64,000 bases of DNA from Pectobacterium betavasculorum (lineage in GTDB: Bacteria; Pseudomonadota; Gammaproteobacteria; Enterobacterales; Enterobacteriaceae), in contig NZ_JQHM01000003.1 in NCBI RefSeq assembly GCF_000749845.1, forward strand, positions 186,001 to 250,000. The letters run 5' to 3'. Shown here piece after piece: positions 22,792 through 33,778 of this stretch. The notes below the pieces were generated by a model, which was not told the origin of the DNA, made no database searches, and worked only from the letters and a program-made list of their open reading frames with translations. Made by a program: the position numbers and the translations under genes. The number at the start of each line of letters is the position of its first letter. The stretch's first letter is position 1.

Positions 22792-24048
22792 ATGATCAAG
22801 TCGACGGACAGAAAACTGGTAGTTGGGCTGGAAATCGGTACAGCAAAAGTGGCTGCGCTGGTAGGGGAAGTTCTACCCGATGGCATGGTCAATATTATTG
22901 GCGTAGGCAGTTGCCCGTCACGCGGTATGGATAAAGGCGGCGTAAACGATCTGGAATCGGTCGTTAAATGTGTTCAGCGCGCTATTGATCAGGCTGAGTT
23001 GATGGCAGACTGCCAGATCTCTTCCGTATATCTGGCGCTGTCGGGAAAACATATCAGTTGCCAGAATGAAATAGGGATGGTGCCTATTTCAGAAGAAGAA
23101 GTAACGCAGGACGATGTGGAAAGCGTGGTGCACACCGCCAAGTCCGTGCGCGTGCGCGATGAACACCGTGTGCTCCATGTGATCCCACAGGAATACGCGA
23201 TCGATTATCAGGAAGGGATTAAAAATCCGGTTGGCTTATCCGGCGTGCGTATGCAGGCGAAAGTCCACCTGATAACCTGCCATAACGATATGGCGAAGAA
23301 TATTGTTAAAGCTGTTGAACGCTGTGGCTTAAAGGTCGACCAACTGATTTTTGCTGGGTTGGCCTCCAGCTATGCAGTGCTGACAGAAGACGAACGTGAA
23401 CTGGGCGTATGCGTAGTCGATATCGGTGGTGGCACCATGGATATCGCGGTCTATACCGGTGGCGCATTGCGGCACACTAAAGTGATTCCGTATGCAGGCA
23501 ATGTGGTTACCAGCGATATTGCCTATGCGTTTGGTACGCCGCCGACGGATGCCGAAGCGATCAAGGTGCGCCATGGTTGTGCATTAGGTGCGATCGTTGG
23601 CAAAGATGAGAATGTGGAGGTCCCGAGCGTTGGAGGACGTCCACCCCGCAGTCTGCAAAGACAGACATTGGCGGAAGTTATTGAACCACGTTACACCGAA
23701 CTGTTGAATTTGGTGAACGATGAACTTTTACAGTTGCAGGAGCAGTTACGTCAACAAGGCGTGAAACATCATCTGGCGGCAGGGATTGTGCTGACAGGCG
23801 GTGCCGCGCAAATAGACGGTCTGGCGGCCTGTGCGCAGCGTGTGTTCCATACACAGGTGCGTATTGGACAACCAATGAATATAACAGGGCTGACGGATTA
23901 TGCCCAAGAGCCTTATTACTCAACGGCAGTTGGGTTGCTCCATTACGGAAAAGAATCTCACCTTGGTGGTGAGCATGAAGTCGAAAAACGTGCCTCAGTG
24001 AGCAACTGGTTCAAGAGAATCAACAGCTGGTTGAGGAAAGAATTTTAA
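22792..24048 (+). CDS. ftsA: Cell division protein FtsA
   Basis: An actin-like membrane tether for FtsZ, 418 residues (E. coli 420). The N-terminus KLVVGLEIGTAKVAAL and VVDIGGGTMDIAVY are phosphate-binding motifs of the ASKHA fold. The C-terminus (NWFKRINSWLRKEF) is the amphipathic membrane-targeting helix. In E. coli its ATG overlaps the ftsQ stop; here that overlap is with the second in-frame stop of ftsQ, 54 bases past the first. Confidence 0.96.
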   Translation: MIKSTDRKLVVGLEIGTAKVAALVGEVLPDGMVNIIGVGSCPSRGMDKGGVNDLESVVKCVQRAIDQAELMADCQISSVYLALSGKHISCQNEIGMVPISEEEVTQDDVESVVHTAKSVRVRDEHRVLHVIPQEYAIDYQEGIKNPVGLSGVRMQAKVHLITCHNDMAKNIVKAVERCGLKVDQLIFAGLASSYAVLTEDERELGVCVVDIGGGTMDIAVYTGGALRHTKVIPYAGNVVTSDIAYAFGTPPTDAEAIKVRHGCALGAIVGKDENVEVPSVGGRPPRSLQRQTLAEVIEPRYTELLNLVNDELLQLQEQLRQQGVKHHLAAGIVLTGGAAQIDGLAACAQRVFHTQVRIGQPMNITGLTDYAQEPYYSTAVGLLHYGKESHLGGEHEVEKRASVSNWFKRINSWLRKEF

Positions 24049-24116
24049 TTTTATCAAAGAGATCACCTGGCACAATTTTCTGATCTCGCAGTTACAGGCA
24101 CAAACGGAGAGAAATT

Positions 24117-25268
24117 ATGTTTGAACCAATGGAATTAACCAACGACGCGGTGATTAAAGTCATCGGCGTCGGTGGCGGCGGCGGTAATGCTGTCGAACAC
24201 ATGGTGCGTGAGCGCATCGAAGGCGTCGAGTTCTTTGCGGTCAACACGGATGCGCAGGCATTGCGTAAAACGGCTGTTGGCCAGACGATTCAGATCGGTA
24301 GCGGCATTACCAAAGGTCTGGGCGCAGGTGCTAACCCGGAAGTCGGTCGTAATTCGGCTGAAGAAGATCGTGAAGCGCTGCGTGCAGCACTGGAAGGTGC
24401 GGACATGGTGTTTATCGCCGCTGGTATGGGCGGTGGCACAGGGACTGGGGCTGCACCGGTTGTGGCCGAAGTAGCAAAAGACCTGGGTATTCTGACTGTC
24501 GCTGTGGTGACCAAGCCTTTCAACTTTGAAGGCAAAAAGCGTATGGCGTTTGCTGAGCAGGGTATCGCCGAGCTGTCTAAGCACGTCGACTCGCTGATCA
24601 CTATTCCAAACGACAAACTGCTGAAAGTGCTGGGACGCGGTATCTCCCTGCTGGATGCGTTTGGTGCGGCAAATGATGTACTGAAAGGCGCAGTGCAAGG
24701 TATTGCCGAGCTTATCACTCGTCCAGGCCTGATGAACGTCGACTTTGCAGACGTGCGTACCGTGATGTCCGAAATGGGTTATGCCATGATGGGTTCCGGC
24801 GTTGCGCGTGGTGAAGACCGTGCGGAAGAAGCGGCGGAAATGGCGATCTCCAGCCCACTGTTGGAAGATATCGATCTGTCCGGCGCTCGTGGCGTGTTGG
24901 TCAACATCACGGCGGGCTTTGACCTGCGTCTGGATGAGTTCGAGACGGTAGGTAACACTATCCGCGCATTTGCCTCCGACAATGCGACAGTCGTCATCGG
25001 TACATCGCTTGACCCAGAAATGAATGATGAACTGCGTGTAACGGTTGTTGCTACGGGGATCGGCATGGACAAGCGTCCTGAGATTACTCTGGTCACGAAC
25101 AAGCAGGCCAGTCAGCCTGTGATGGATCATCGTTACCAGCAACACGGTATGACGCCGTTGGCGCAGGAAAAACCGGCTGCTAAAGTGGTTAACGACCAGA
25201 ATCCGCAGACGAATAAAGAGCCAGACTATCTGGATATCCCGGCATTTCTGCGTAAGCAGGCAGACTAA
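24117..25268 (+). CDS. ftsZ: Cell division tubulin homologue FtsZ
   Basis: The GTPase that polymerises into the Z-ring; 383 residues, the same as E. coli. The tubulin signature GGGTGTG falls at about residues 105–111. The C-terminal conserved peptide [14 protein letters not shown], which binds FtsA, ZipA and other partners (including ZapD, also encoded in this window), is intact. A good GGAGAG ribosome site precedes the ATG. It is 68 bases beyond ftsA. Confidence 0.98.
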   Translation: MFEPMELTNDAVIKVIGVGGGGGNAVEHMVRERIEGVEFFAVNTDAQALRKTAVGQTIQIGSGITKGLGAGANPEVGRNSAEEDREALRAALEGADMVFIAAGMGGGTGTGAAPVVAEVAKDLGILTVAVVTKPFNFEGKKRMAFAEQGIAELSKHVDSLITIPNDKLLKVLGRGISLLDAFGAANDVLKGAVQGIAELITRPGLMNVDFADVRTVMSEMGYAMMGSGVARGEDRAEEAAEMAISSPLLEDIDLSGARGVLVNITAGFDLRLDEFETVGNTIRAFASDNATVVIGTSLDPEMNDELRVTVVATGIGMDKRPEITLVTNKQASQPVMDHRYQQHGMTPLAQEKPAAKVVNDQNPQTNKEPDYLDIPAFLRKQAD

Positions 25269-25285
25269 TTTGCTGCCAGATAACG

Positions 25286-25313
25286 TTGGAATATCCGCTC
25301 TTTGTGCTAAACT
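25286..25313 (+). promoter_or_regulatory. Candidate lpxC promoter
   Basis: TTGGAA (25286–25291), a 16-base spacer and TAAACT (25308–25313), placed between ftsZ and lpxC. No clear terminator separates the two genes, so readthrough from ftsZ is also possible. A second -10-like TATACT lies at 25332–25337. Confidence 0.4.
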
Positions 25314-25339
25314 GTGCCACCGAGTCTGGTGTATACTAG

Positions 25340-26290
<951 letters not shown>

Positions 26291-26297
26291 CGTTTGA

Positions 26298-26330
26298 AGT
26301 CGTAGTTCACTTCTTATTACGACTGGTTTT
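26298..26330 (+). terminator. Possible lpxC terminator inside the 3' end of the opposite gene
   Basis: A 7-bp stem AGTCGTA / TACGACT (26298–26304 and 26318–26324) followed by GGTTTT, starting 7 bases past the lpxC stop. It overlaps the last codons of the convergent DciA-like gene. The T-run is short, so efficiency is uncertain. Confidence 0.4.
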
Positions 26331-26834
26331 ACTGGTACTCTCTCCGGCCAGTGATGCCAGTCGTTCTAATATCTTTCTGAGTTTTTCCGGGCTATTGCCT
26401 GCTATCGTCCTCAACGTCTCCGCACTTTGTTCACTCAACTGACGCAACGGTTTGTCATCGGTATTTTCCGTCGGCGTAATGTCATTATTTTTCACGATTT
26501 CATGCCCTTTTGCGGCAAGCGTTGGATTAATCCTGATGTCGATTGAAGCCAATGATGGTAGTATTTGTGCGCGTAACGCAGAGAGCAACGCAGGTTGTTC
26601 GTAACGTAACCGCATCAGCCAACTGGCGTTGGCGGTTTCCAGTATCAGTAAACCTTGCCGGTAATTAGCGACGCGGCACCATGGGTGCAACGGTGCAGGC
26701 AGTAATCCGCGCACGGCACGGTTGAGTTTTAATAAGGCGATAGCGCGCTGTTGCACATCTTGTAGCGGGCCTTTACCCGACATGGATGCGCTATCAAACA
26801 GAAATTCCAGTGATTGTGGGCGGCTATCACGCAT
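26307..26834 (-). CDS. DciA-like protein (DUF721 family)
   Basis: A 175-residue protein, probably cytoplasmic. The core GLLPAPLHPWCRVANYRQGLLI-LET-NASWLMRLRYEQ...LLSALR (about residues 40–95) has the pattern of the DUF721/DciA family, whose founding members load or assist the DnaB replicative helicase in bacteria lacking DnaC or DnaI. A low-complexity basic tail follows. The ATG at 26834 gives a protein close to the size of Vibrio DciA (about 157 residues); a longer frame upstream overlaps secM antisense and looks unlike the family. In Vibrio the dciA gene also neighbours lpxC and secA. It is convergent with lpxC and divergent from secM, with only 26 bases between start codons. Function in an organism expected to have DnaC is unknown. 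Confidence 0.75.
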   Translation of the reverse strand: MRDSRPQSLEFLFDSASMSGKGPLQDVQQRAIALLKLNRAVRGLLPAPLHPWCRVANYRQGLLILETANASWLMRLRYEQPALLSALRAQILPSLASIDIRINPTLAAKGHEIVKNNDITPTENTDDKPLRQLSEQSAETLRTIAGNSPEKLRKILERLASLAGESTSKTSRNKK

Positions 26835-26860
26835 AGACCTGGCTCCGGTGGATGTTACTC

Positions 26861-27376
26861 GTGATTGGTATTCTAAATCGTTGGCGACAATTTGGCAGAC
26901 GTTATTTCTGGCCGCATCTCTTATTAGGGATGGTCGCGGCGAGTCTTGGTCTGCCGACAAGCCTGAACGACTCACAGGATATCGCCTCACTCCCTAATTC
27001 AAGCTCCAGCGTTAGTCGCCAGAATAACGTATCGCTGAGTCTTACCGACCTGGTAGCGCTGAAGGAAGCGCATCGGCGTTCGTCTTACAGCGTTGATTAC
27101 TGGCATCAACATGCGATTCGTACGGTTATTCGCCATCTTTCTTTTGCATTGACGACGCCACAGACGGTCAATACCCAGCAGGTCGACGAACTACAACCCC
27201 ATTCTCTGGTTTTACTGGATACGCTAAATGCGTTGCTAACGCAGGATTCCCAGTATCCCCTTGTGATCTTCCCCCATGCTGAACGAGTCATTTTTTATCC
27301 TCAGGCATATCATCAAATCGGCATCTGGCTTGCCCAAATCCGCGGCATCCGTGCAGGGCCCTCTCTTTTCAGCTGA
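26861..27376 (+). CDS. secM: SecA translation regulator SecM (divergent arrest peptide)
   Basis: An exported regulator of 171 residues. The N-terminus (IGILNRWRQFGRRYFWPHLLLGMVAASLGLP) is a long signal sequence very like E. coli SecM, and YSVDYWHQHAIRTVIRHLSF is conserved. In E. coli the nascent chain stalls the ribosome through FxxxxWIxxxxGIRAGP, exposing the secA ribosome site. Here the end reads HQIGIWLAQIRGIRAGP: W and GIRAGP are kept, but the Phe is His and WI is WL. GTG at 26861 was chosen over an ATG three codons upstream for its spacing from GGTGGA and match to the E. coli start. It lies 112 bases ahead of secA. Confidence 0.9.
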   Translation: MIGILNRWRQFGRRYFWPHLLLGMVAASLGLPTSLNDSQDIASLPNSSSSVSRQNNVSLSLTDLVALKEAHRRSSYSVDYWHQHAIRTVIRHLSFALTTPQTVNTQQVDELQPHSLVLLDTLNALLTQDSQYPLVIFPHAERVIFYPQAYHQIGIWLAQIRGIRAGPSLFS

Positions 27377-27488
27377 ACGTGTAGTAGATAATTAGCTGAA
27401 GAAATTTCTCTCGTTTTTTGCTGAGTTTCTCAGTCTTTCGATGTTGTGTTGCCACTGGATACGTGGCATTTGTGAGATTAAAACTATT

Positions 27489-30191
27489 ATGGTCATGAAT
27501 ATCCTAACCAAAATTTTTGGTAGCCGTAACGATCGTACGCTGCGTCGTATGCGTAAAAATGTTGATGTCATTGGTCGTTTAGAACCAGAAATGGAAAAAC
27601 TTTCAGATGAGGAACTGCAAGCGAAAACGCTAGAGTTCCGCGTTCGTCTGGAAAAGGGTGAAACGCTAGAGAACCTGCTGCCGGAAGCCTTCGCGGTAGT
27701 CCGTGAATCCAGTAAGCGTGTCTTTGGCATGCGTCACTTCGATGTGCAGCTTCTTGGCGGTATGGTACTGAATGAGCGCTGCATCGCGGAGATGCGCACC
27801 GGTGAAGGTAAAACGCTGACGGCAACGCTGCCTGCGTACCTGAATGCGCTGACTGGTCGTGGCGTACACGTGGTGACTGTGAACGATTATCTGGCACAGC
27901 GTGATGCCGAAAACAACCGTCCGTTGTTTGAATTCCTTGGCCTGAGCGTCGGTATCAACCTGCCGGGAATGCCTGCTCCGGCAAAGCGTGAAGCCTATGC
28001 GGCAGACATCACCTACGGTACCAATAACGAATACGGTTTTGACTACCTGCGTGACAACATGGCGTTCAGCCCGGAAGAGCGCGTGCAGCGTAAATTATAC
28101 TATGCGCTGGTGGATGAGGTTGACTCCATCCTGATCGATGAAGCACGTACGCCGCTGATCATTTCCGGTCCGGCTGAAGACAGCTCTGAGCTTTATATCA
28201 GCGTCAATAAAATCATCCCTCACCTGATCCGTCAGGAGAAAGAGGATTCGGATACCTTCCACGGCGAAGGCCACTTTTCTGTTGATGAGAAAGCTCGTCA
28301 GGTGAATCTCACCGAACGTGGTCTGGTTCTGGTAGAAGAATTGCTGGTGAAAGAAGGCATTATGGAAGAGGGGGAGTCGCTGTACTCTCCGACCAACATT
28401 ATGCTGATGCATCATGTGACCGCTGCGCTGCGTGCGCACGTGCTGTTTACCCGCGATGTGGACTACATTGTGAAAGACGGTGAAGTTATCATCGTTGACG
28501 AACACACGGGGCGTACCATGCAGGGGCGTCGTTGGTCTGATGGCTTGCATCAGGCCGTGGAAGCGAAAGAAAAAGTAGCCATTCAGAATGAAAACCAGAC
28601 GCTGGCTTCTATTACCTTCCAGAACTATTTCCGTCTGTATGAAAAATTGGCAGGTATGACCGGTACAGCAGATACCGAAGCGTTCGAGTTCAGCTCCATT
28701 TATAAGCTGGATACGATTGTGGTGCCGACCAACCGTCCGATGATCCGTAAAGACTTGCCTGATCTGGTCTACATGACCGAGCAGGAAAAAATCGATGCCA
28801 TCATTGAAGATATCAAAGACCGCTCCGTAAAAGGTCAGCCTATTCTGGTTGGTACGATCTCGATTGAGAAATCCGAGGTGGTTTCTCAGGCGCTGGAGAA
28901 AGCGGGCATCAAACATAATGTATTGAATGCAAAATTCCACGCCATGGAGGCTGATATTGTTGCTCAGGCGGGTCAGGCTGGTGCGGTGACCATCGCGACC
29001 AACATGGCGGGTCGTGGTACGGATATCGTATTGGGCGGTAGCTGGCAGGCAGAAATAGCACATCTGGAAAACCCAGATGACGCGCAAATTGCAGAAATCA
29101 AAGCGGCCTGGAAAGTGCGTCATGATGCCGTGTTGGCTGCGGGTGGTTTGCATATTATCGGTACTGAGCGCCATGAGTCTCGCCGTATCGATAACCAGCT
29201 GCGTGGCCGTTCTGGTCGTCAGGGGGATGCGGGTTCATCACGCTTCTATCTGTCGATGGAAGATGCGCTGATGCGTATTTTTGCCTCCGATCGCGTTTCT
29301 AATATGATGCGTAAACTGGGTATGAAACCGGGCGAAGCGATTGAGCATCCGTGGGTCACTAAGGCGATTGCTAACGCACAGCGTAAAGTGGAAAGCCGCA
29401 ACTTTGATATTCGTAAACAGCTGCTGGAATACGATGATGTGGCGAACGACCAACGTCGTGCGATCTACACACAGCGTAACGAACTGCTGGATGTGTCCGA
29501 TATCAGTGAAACCATCACCAGTATTCGTGAGGATGTGTTTAAAGCGACTATCGACAGCTACATTCCACCGGAATCTCTGGAAGAAATGTGGGATACGGAA
29601 GGTCTGGAACAGCGCCTGAAGAACGACTTCGATCTGGATATGCCGATCAAGGCGTGGCTGGATAAAGAGCCTGAGCTGCACGAAGAAACGCTGCGTGAGC
29701 GTATTTTCCAGCAGGCGCTTGAGGTTTATCATCGCAAAGAAGAAGTGGTTGGCGTTGAAGTCATGCGCAACTTCGAGAAAGGCGTGATGTTGCAGACGCT
29801 GGATTCCTTGTGGAAAGAGCATCTGGCGGCAATGGATTACCTGCGTCAGGGTATCCATCTGCGTGGCTATGCACAGAAAGATCCGAAACAAGAATATAAG
29901 CGTGAGTCGTTCTCTATGTTTGCCGCAATGTTGGAATCACTGAAATATGAAGTGATCAGCACGCTGAGCAAAGTCCAGGTGAGAATGCCGGAAGAAATCG
30001 AAGCACTGGAGCTGCAACGCCGTGAAGAAGCAGAGCGTTTGGCGCAGCAACAGCAGTTTAGCCATCAGGAAGAAGAAAGCCTGAATACGGGGTCACCGGC
30101 GCAGGCAGACCGTAAAATTGGACGTAACGATCCTTGCCCATGTGGTTCAGGCAAGAAATATAAGCAGTGCCACGGTCGCTTACAGAAATAA
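27489..30191 (+). CDS. secA: Preprotein translocase ATPase SecA
   Basis: The motor that drives proteins through SecYEG; 900 residues (E. coli 901). Walker A GEGKT at 105–109, DEVD at 209–212 and the C-terminal zinc motif [13 protein letters not shown] are intact. The start [11 protein letters not shown] at 27489 aligns with E. coli MLIKLLTKVFG; an in-frame extension 16 codons upstream is unlike SecA. The ribosome site is weak (GAG 12 bases upstream). Upstream CTGAAGAAA (from about 27394) can pair imperfectly with TTTCTCAG (about 27425), consistent with a regulatory stem under SecM control; the exact structure is inference. Confidence 0.97.
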   Translation: MVMNILTKIFGSRNDRTLRRMRKNVDVIGRLEPEMEKLSDEELQAKTLEFRVRLEKGETLENLLPEAFAVVRESSKRVFGMRHFDVQLLGGMVLNERCIAEMRTGEGKTLTATLPAYLNALTGRGVHVVTVNDYLAQRDAENNRPLFEFLGLSVGINLPGMPAPAKREAYAADITYGTNNEYGFDYLRDNMAFSPEERVQRKLYYALVDEVDSILIDEARTPLIISGPAEDSSELYISVNKIIPHLIRQEKEDSDTFHGEGHFSVDEKARQVNLTERGLVLVEELLVKEGIMEEGESLYSPTNIMLMHHVTAALRAHVLFTRDVDYIVKDGEVIIVDEHTGRTMQGRRWSDGLHQAVEAKEKVAIQNENQTLASITFQNYFRLYEKLAGMTGTADTEAFEFSSIYKLDTIVVPTNRPMIRKDLPDLVYMTEQEKIDAIIEDIKDRSVKGQPILVGTISIEKSEVVSQALEKAGIKHNVLNAKFHAMEADIVAQAGQAGAVTIATNMAGRGTDIVLGGSWQAEIAHLENPDDAQIAEIKAAWKVRHDAVLAAGGLHIIGTERHESRRIDNQLRGRSGRQGDAGSSRFYLSMEDALMRIFASDRVSNMMRKLGMKPGEAIEHPWVTKAIANAQRKVESRNFDIRKQLLEYDDVANDQRRAIYTQRNELLDVSDISETITSIREDVFKATIDSYIPPESLEEMWDTEGLEQRLKNDFDLDMPIKAWLDKEPELHEETLRERIFQQALEVYHRKEEVVGVEVMRNFEKGVMLQTLDSLWKEHLAAMDYLRQGIHLRGYAQKDPKQEYKRESFSMFAAMLESLKYEVISTLSKVQVRMPEEIEALELQRREEAERLAQQQQFSHQEEESLNTGSPAQADRKIGRNDPCPCGSGKKYKQCHGRLQK

Positions 30192-30223
30192 TTGACTGCT
30201 AAATCCAGTGATTAATATGTGAT

Positions 30224-30256
30224 AAGTAAAAGGCGGTCATTGACCGCCTTTTACTT
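30224..30256 (+). terminator. secA terminator
   Basis: A near-perfect inverted repeat with two 16-base arms (30224–30239 and 30241–30256), centred on GGCGGTCA-T-TGACCGCC and flanked by complementary A and T runs. It lies 32 bases after the secA stop. The A/T symmetry would let it work in both directions. Confidence 0.8.
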
Positions 30257-30280
30257 GATAAGAATCTGATAGGAATTGTC

Positions 30281-30676
30281 ATGACGCAAAAACAGTTATC
30301 CGTCGCGGTGGGCATCATCCGCAATACGGAACAGCACTATTTCATTGCTCGTCGCCCTGATGGTGTTCATATGGCAGGGATGTGGGAGTTTCCCGGTGGT
30401 AAAGTTGAGGAGGGAGAAACACCCGAGCAGGCTCTGATTCGTGAGCTGCACGAAGAAACGGGTATTGAGGCTAGCGCACCGCAGCCGCTAAACGATAAAA
30501 CGTTTTCTACGTCGGAGAGAATCATCACGCTTCATTTCTTTCTGGTTGAAACGTGGAAAGGGGAACCCTATGGCCGAGAAGGTCAGGAATCTCGCTGGGT
30601 AAACGTGGAGGCGTTGCGTGAGGAAGAGTTTCCGCCAGCGAATGCGGAGATGATCCGCTGGCTGAAATCGCTTTAA
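30281..30676 (+). CDS. mutT: 8-oxo-dGTP diphosphatase MutT
   Basis: A Nudix hydrolase of 131 residues that removes oxidised dGTP from the nucleotide pool and so prevents A:T to C:G transversions. The full Nudix box spans residues 40–62 (G-x5-E-x7-REL-x-EE-x-GI). It follows secA as in E. coli but is separated by a strong hairpin, so it may have its own promoter or depend on readthrough. Confidence 0.95.
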   Translation: MTQKQLSVAVGIIRNTEQHYFIARRPDGVHMAGMWEFPGGKVEEGETPEQALIRELHEETGIEASAPQPLNDKTFSTSERIITLHFFLVETWKGEPYGREGQESRWVNVEALREEEFPPANAEMIRWLKSL

Positions 30677-30719
30677 TCGAACCCTGCCCGTATGAAATCG
30701 TTATCGCGAAACGTGGCTA

Positions 30720-30914
30720 TTAGCGCGTTTCGCTCCAGTCTTCACTGTCTGAAACCATATCATCACTCGGAATGCGCTTTTCTTCATCAGCCCATTCGCC
30801 CAAATCGATAAGCTGACAACGTTTGCTGCAAAAGGGGCGATAGATACTGTTTTCATCCCAGATGACCGCCTGCTTGCAGGTCGGACATTTCACCGTCGTA
30901 ATTTCTGTTGTCAT
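30720..30914 (-). CDS. yacG: DNA gyrase inhibitor YacG (zinc protein)
   Basis: A small zinc-binding protein of 64 residues. Four cysteines in CPTC and FCSKRC form the zinc site, followed by [16 protein letters not shown] as in E. coli YacG, which inhibits gyrase by binding GyrB. ATG at 30914 was preferred to a GTG four codons upstream since it matches the E. coli start. It lies 70 bases after zapD, the end of the coaE-zapD-yacG operon. Confidence 0.93.
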   Translation of the reverse strand: MTTEITTVKCPTCKQAVIWDENSIYRPFCSKRCQLIDLGEWADEEKRIPSDDMVSDSEDWSETR

Positions 30915-30984
30915 AAAATTTTTCACTCTGTTTTTACTTAATACCTATTTGATGCTTAACACATTTTCGTTTGTCGGGATTGGG

Positions 30985-31737
30985 CTAGCAGCAGGCCAAT
31001 TCAAACGTCAAATGAGGCGGAATATGGCCGTTTTCACTGTCTAATGGCAGAAAACGGATGGCATAGCGTGTCTTATGGCCGGATATCTGTGGATAGAGCT
31101 GATGTATCTGTTCAAGACGCAAACGCAGTAGATCAGCATCGGAGGCGTTGTCCTGAAAGAAACCATTCAGGCTGGTCTGTGGACGGAATATGCCAGAGTG
31201 GCGGATTAGCTCCAGAATCATATCAAGCGCTTGTTTAAGCGGTGACAGTGAGCCAAGCCAGCCGGAAACTAATTTCTCGCGCAGTTCCTTAGGCTGATGC
31301 AGCCAGCTATGCAGCGTTGGCAAGTCGAAACTACAACACCCGCCGGGAATACCGAGCCGCTGGCGTACCATACCAATCAGGCGATCTTCTCGTAAGAACT
31401 GCCCCATTCGCGGTGCTGCCATAAGCGCACTGGATAGATCTTTCAATTGACGCCGCAGTGAGTGGATGCGCTCCATATCAACGCCCGGTACATCACTCCA
31501 TTGCAGCAATTTTTGCTGTTGGCGCTCCAGTTCTTTCAGCAACTCGGTTCGCACATCTCCGCGTTCCAGCACATCAAGCAACTCGGCGATAGCGCGAAAA
31601 AATGTCAGGGCGCTCCCCATGTCGGTCAGCGAGTGATGTTGATGCAACTGCTGTAGTAATGATTCGATACGCAACCAGGTACGTGTTTTTTCGTTCAGCG
31701 GGTATTCGAATAAAATCGTTGAGGGGGCGTCACTCAT
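30985..31737 (-). CDS. zapD: Cell division protein ZapD (Z-ring crosslinker)
   Basis: A 250-residue cytosolic protein that bundles FtsZ filaments by binding the FtsZ C-terminal tail. The opening [21 protein letters not shown] and the [21 protein letters not shown] ending are characteristic of the family (formerly YacF). Its start overlaps the 3' end of coaE by 8 bases. Confidence 0.94.
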   Translation of the reverse strand: MSDAPSTILFEYPLNEKTRTWLRIESLLQQLHQHHSLTDMGSALTFFRAIAELLDVLERGDVRTELLKELERQQQKLLQWSDVPGVDMERIHSLRRQLKDLSSALMAAPRMGQFLREDRLIGMVRQRLGIPGGCCSFDLPTLHSWLHQPKELREKLVSGWLGSLSPLKQALDMILELIRHSGIFRPQTSLNGFFQDNASDADLLRLRLEQIHQLYPQISGHKTRYAIRFLPLDSENGHIPPHLTFELACC

Positions 31738-32356
31738 TCTTAGTCATCCTGTCGGCTGCGGAGGCGGCAAGCTCCAGGTACTGGCGGTGTAATTCCGCAA
31801 CCTGTGGAGCCAGTTCGTTTGGGCAGCGACTGTTATCAATAATATCATCGGCATAAGCCAGGCGCTGTTCTCGGGTTGCCTGTGCTGCCAGTATGTTTTC
31901 TGCTTGCAGCAGACTGATACCATCGCGGGCCAGTGTGCGTTCAAGCTGGGTTTCTCTATCTACATCAACGACCAGAATACGTTGTGCTCGCTGCTGTAAA
32001 CCGTTCTCCACCAGTAAAGGGACGACCCACAGAATGTACAGTGTGGATATGGCCTGAAACTGGGTTTGTGTTTCCTGATGGATTAACGGATGGAGTAAAT
32101 TATTCAGCCACTGTTTCTCCTCTGGTGAGGAGAATATTCGTTGGCGTAGTGCGGTGCGGTTCAATGAACCATCGTTATTGAGCACGGCATCGCCAAACCG
32201 GAGCCTGATGGCATCCAGTGCGGGTTTCCCTGGCTCGACTACCTGACGCGCGATGATATCCGCATCAACGATAGTGGTTCCTAATTTGGCAAACTCATCA
32301 GCTACGGTGCTTTTCCCGCTGCCGATACCGCCCGTTAAGGCTACGATGTATGTCAT
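31730..32356 (-). CDS. coaE: Dephospho-CoA kinase
   Basis: The last enzyme of coenzyme A synthesis, phosphorylating the 3' hydroxyl of dephospho-CoA. A protein of 208 residues with the P-loop GGIGSGKST at residues 9–17 and the lid/CoA segments typical of the family ([13 protein letters not shown]). First gene of the minus-strand operon with zapD and yacG. Divergent from guaC, with 292 bases between their start codons. Confidence 0.95.
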   Translation of the reverse strand: MTYIVALTGGIGSGKSTVADEFAKLGTTIVDADIIARQVVEPGKPALDAIRLRFGDAVLNNDGSLNRTALRQRIFSSPEEKQWLNNLLHPLIHQETQTQFQAISTLYILWVVPLLVENGLQQRAQRILVVDVDRETQLERTLARDGISLLQAENILAAQATREQRLAYADDIIDNSRCPNELAPQVAELHRQYLELAASAADRMTKNE

Positions 32357-32458
32357 TGCACCTGTGTTGAAAAATTAACATTGCTACTATTTTCAAGGGA
32401 AAGGAACATATTATCATCCCCTGAAGCCAATCAGGCATAAGCCGTAGTTTGCTCCACG

Positions 32459-32480
32459 CTATCACTTTGTTCGGTGATAG
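32459..32480. other. Hairpin in the coaE–guaC intergenic region
   Basis: CTATCAC / GTGATAG form a perfect 7-bp stem with an 8-base loop, followed on the plus strand by GTAAATTTTT. No gene ends upstream on the plus strand, so it is not an obvious gene terminator. It might belong to the untranslated leader of guaC or be part of a short transcript; neither is shown. Confidence 0.35.
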
Positions 32481-32648
32481 GTAAATTTTTCTGATTTTAT
32501 CCCAAATAAAGTGAAAATCGCAGTCTTGCCGTAGGATTATTCCTGCGTATGATAACGTCACTGGTAAAGGGCATTATTTTTCAAAACACGATTATGCTCA
32601 GTAACGATACTGAACATGTCACCGTCACTCACCAGGAACTCGAACCTC

Positions 32649-33689
32649 ATGCGTATTGAAGAAGATTTAAAGTTAGGCTTTAAAGACGTTCTCATCCGGC
32701 CAAAGCGTTCGACGCTGAAAAGCCGCTCTGACGTTGAACTGGAACGTCAATTCACGTTCCTCCATGCCGGGGGCAACTGGTCTGGTGTCCCGATTATTGC
32801 CGCGAATATGGATACCGTGGGTACGTTTAGCATGGCGGAAGTCCTGGCCTCTTTTGATGTTCTGACGGCTGTCCATAAACACTATTCTGTTGAGCAATGG
32901 TCCCAGTTTGTGCAACACGCACCAGAATCGGTATTACGCCATGTCATGGTATCGAGTGGGACATCTGATGCTGACTTCATCAAGTTAAAGCAAATTCTGG
33001 CGCTGTCGTCTGAACTGAAATTTATCTGTATCGATGTAGCAAATGGTTATTCTGAGCACTTTGTCACGTTCCTACAAAAAGTGCGTGAGGCCTGCCCGGA
33101 CAAAGTTATCTGTGCTGGAAACGTGGTGACGGGTGAAATGGTGGAAGAACTCATTCTCTCCGGCGCGGATATCGTGAAAGTCGGTATTGGCCCCGGTTCT
33201 GTCTGCACTACGCGTGTCAAAACGGGTGTAGGCTACCCTCAACTTTCCGCCGTGATTGAATGTGCCGATGCGGCACATGGTCTTGGTGGACAAATTGTAA
33301 GCGACGGCGGTTGCGCGATGCCGGGCGATGTCGCGAAAGCATTCGGTGGCGGAGCCGATTTTGTTATGCTAGGCGGTATGCTGGCAGGACATGATGAATG
33401 TGAAGGAACCATCGTTGAAGAAAACGGTGAGAAAATGATGTTGTTCTACGGGATGAGTTCCGCATCTGCGATGGAACGTCACGTTGGCGGCGTGGCGGAG
33501 TACCGTGCAGCAGAAGGAAAAACCGTGAAACTGCCACTGCGCGGTCCGGTAGATAATACTGTACGCGATATTCTTGGCGGCCTGCGTTCGGCCTGTACCT
33601 ATGTCGGCGCATCCCGCTTGAAGGAGTTGACGAAGCGTACAACGTTTATTCGTGTGGCCGAACAGGAAAACCGTATTTTCAACGGATAG
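32649..33689 (+). CDS. guaC: GMP reductase
   Basis: A TIM-barrel enzyme of 346 residues that converts GMP to IMP with NADPH, releasing ammonia. The catalytic cysteine is C186 in [10 protein letters not shown]. The start [21 protein letters not shown] was chosen over an ATG 11 codons upstream because it matches E. coli GuaC. Gene position between coaE and hofC is as in E. coli. Confidence 0.96.
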   Translation: MRIEEDLKLGFKDVLIRPKRSTLKSRSDVELERQFTFLHAGGNWSGVPIIAANMDTVGTFSMAEVLASFDVLTAVHKHYSVEQWSQFVQHAPESVLRHVMVSSGTSDADFIKLKQILALSSELKFICIDVANGYSEHFVTFLQKVREACPDKVICAGNVVTGEMVEELILSGADIVKVGIGPGSVCTTRVKTGVGYPQLSAVIECADAAHGLGGQIVSDGGCAMPGDVAKAFGGGADFVMLGGMLAGHDECEGTIVEENGEKMMLFYGMSSASAMERHVGGVAEYRAAEGKTVKLPLRGPVDNTVRDILGGLRSACTYVGASRLKELTKRTTFIRVAEQENRIFNG

Positions 33690-33778
33690 TTGTGTCTTCA
33701 GGTCCCATCTTTCTGCTGTTAACGGTGGTGGCGCGATCTGATTTGTAGACGTTGTCGCGTCGTGTTGTATTAGCCGGT

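Noticed and set aside
24135-25145. Long open frame of 336 codons antisense to ftsZ
   Set aside because: It lies wholly opposite a conserved gene, has no ribosome site or recognisable domain, and is rich in Cys/His/Arg as expected of antisense translation.
28095-29174. Open frame of 359 codons antisense to secA
   Set aside because: Shadow of the secA coding bias, with no homology that I recognise.
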